Source: Anaerolineae bacterium (GTDB lineage: Bacteria; Chloroflexota; Anaerolineae; J102). From it: a DNA stretch of 6,038 bases. The notes under the pieces are model-generated. The model saw nothing but the letters and a program-made list of their open reading frames with translations, was not told the DNA's origin and ran no database searches. The DNA lies in contig JALWDV010000854.1 in the NCBI GenBank assembly GCA_027036755.1, forward strand, positions 1 to 6,038, read 5' to 3'. Positions 5,803 through 6,038 of this stretch are shown here, one piece after another. Every line of letters starts with the position of its first letter. The stretch's first letter is position 1. A program made the translations under genes and the position numbers.

Positions 5803-5825
5803 ACCGACTAAACTGATACGGTCTC
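5803..5825 (-). repeat. Right terminal inverted repeat of the MITE-like element
   Basis: This 23-base end runs from ACCGACTAAACTG to CGGTCTC and is inverted relative to 5609-5631, with two mismatches. Confidence 0.87.
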
Positions 5826-5834
5826 TTCTATTTA
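5826..5834 (+). repeat. Target-site duplication, right copy
   Basis: TTCTATTTA, identical to 5600-5608, directly follows the right end GTCTC of the element. Confidence 0.88.
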
Positions 5835-5841
5835 CCGCAGG

Positions 5842-5870
5842 TTGCTGTATCGGATCGGGCCTGATACAAT
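5842..5870 (+). promoter_or_regulatory. Candidate promoter for the second hicB-like gene
   Basis: TTGCTG (5842-5847) and TACAAT (5865-5870) are spaced by 17 bases. The -10 has one mismatch to TATAAT; the -35 matches only the first three bases of TTGACA. It lies 41 bases before the start codon, just right of the MITE's target duplication, so the element inserted immediately upstream of it. Confidence 0.4.
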
Positions 5871-5900
5871 ACGAGTTGCTACGGCGTCCACTTTGTCGCT

Positions 5901-5906
5901 AGGAGG
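5901..5906 (+). promoter_or_regulatory. Strong Shine-Dalgarno of the second hicB-like gene
   Basis: AGGAGG ends 5 bases before ATG 5912, a near-ideal ribosome binding site that supports this start. Confidence 0.85.
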
Positions 5907-5911
5907 TTGAC

Positions 5912-6038
5912 ATGAAATCGGAATTCACAGCCATTATTGAGCCTGCTCCCGAAGGGGGCTATTGGGCCATTTGCCCGGAGGTGCCAGGCGCCAATGGGCA
6001 GGGCGAAACAATTGAGGAGACGAAAGAAAGCTTGCGTC
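5912..6038 (+). CDS. HicB-family antitoxin, partial (runs off the right edge)
   Basis: The first 42 residues are visible. They read MKSEFTAIIEPAPEGGYWAI, then CPEVPGANGQGETIEETKES and LR. This is the typical HicB/UPF0150 N-terminus: a first strand, an EGGYWA hairpin, the CPEVPG(A)NGQGET turn, and the helix that is usually EEAxxNLREAI-like. It differs clearly from the hicB at 5093, so it is a separate module and not a duplication. A hicA gene probably follows beyond the window, as is usual for this family, but that cannot be seen. It has its own candidate promoter and a strong Shine-Dalgarno sequence. Confidence 0.85.
   Translation, partial: MKSEFTAIIEPAPEGGYWAICPEVPGANGQGETIEETKESLR

Larger units (their letters stand above)
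5609..5825. mobile_element. MITE-like non-autonomous transposable element, 217 bp
   Basis: The left end 5609-5631 and the right end 5803-5825 are inverted repeats of 23 bases with 21 matches (differences at positions 6 and 10). The outer ends read GAGAC and GTCTC. A perfect 9-bp duplication, TTCTATTTA, flanks the element on both sides, the mark of transposition. It has no room for a transposase and no convincing ORF. The inside is packed with hairpins at 5684-5703, 5721-5740, 5743-5753 and 5761-5775. It therefore looks like a miniature element mobilised in trans. A 9-bp duplication occurs in several DDE families (for example IS1, some IS4- and IS5-family members), so I do not assign a family. 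It sits between the broken hicA and the second hicB, 16 bases before that gene's candidate -35, and interrupts no gene I can recognise. Confidence 0.85.

Noticed and set aside
5292..5804. Minus-strand frame of 170 codons across hicA and the MITE
   Set aside because: It crosses the element's right inverted repeat and hairpins and runs antisense through hicA; there is no family-like sequence and no ribosome binding site.
1..6038. CRISPR array, tRNA or rRNA genes
   Set aside because: No regularly spaced repeats of 23-40 bases with unique spacers, and no tRNA cloverleaf or rRNA-like conserved segments, were found by eye.

Overview
The window is GC-rich, bacterial in layout, and every gene reads on the plus strand. 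Its left two thirds (297-4228) hold three genes of propionyl-CoA/methylmalonyl-CoA metabolism: a free-standing biotin carboxylase, a free-standing biotin carboxyl carrier protein, and the catalytic chain of a two-subunit methylmalonyl-CoA mutase. Splitting both the carboxylase and the mutase into separate chains is best known from archaea and several bacterial phyla including Chloroflexota. Together with the C/A-rich leaders lacking Shine-Dalgarno sequences and the abundant intergenic repeats, this points to an uncultured Chloroflexota-type bacterium. That taxonomic call is inference, not something the sequence proves.

Layout: 1-296 is non-coding, with a double-hairpin REP-like element and short direct repeats. 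Then come biotin carboxylase (297-1805), a 176-base repeat-bearing spacer, the biotin carrier (1982-2497), a 48-base G-poor spacer, and mutase catalytic chain (2546-4228). A 202-base spacer leads into an accessory segment made of small toxin-antitoxin genes: an addiction-module antitoxin/RelE-ParE toxin pair overlapping by ATGA (4431-4942), a hicB-hicA pair (5093-5559) whose hicA carries an in-frame TGA, and the start of a second hicB-like gene (5912 to the window edge). Between the broken hicA and the second hicB lies a 217-bp non-autonomous transposable element (MITE-like). It has 23-bp terminal inverted repeats and a perfect 9-bp target duplication.

How the genes fit: the carboxylase subunits charge and carry CO2 on biotin, and an acyl-CoA carboxyltransferase, not in this window, would transfer it to propionyl-CoA. 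An epimerase, also absent, and the mutase would then link methylmalonyl-CoA to succinyl-CoA. The mutase needs a separate B12-binding subunit, which is not downstream here. The small TA genes have strong Shine-Dalgarno sequences (except the coupled toxins) and are AT-richer, so they look like a separately acquired segment beside a housekeeping operon. The most interesting signals are the intact-looking MITE with its target duplication just upstream of a promoter, the single nonsense codon in hicA, the G-run cluster in the hicBA promoter, and the split in translation signals between metabolic and TA genes.
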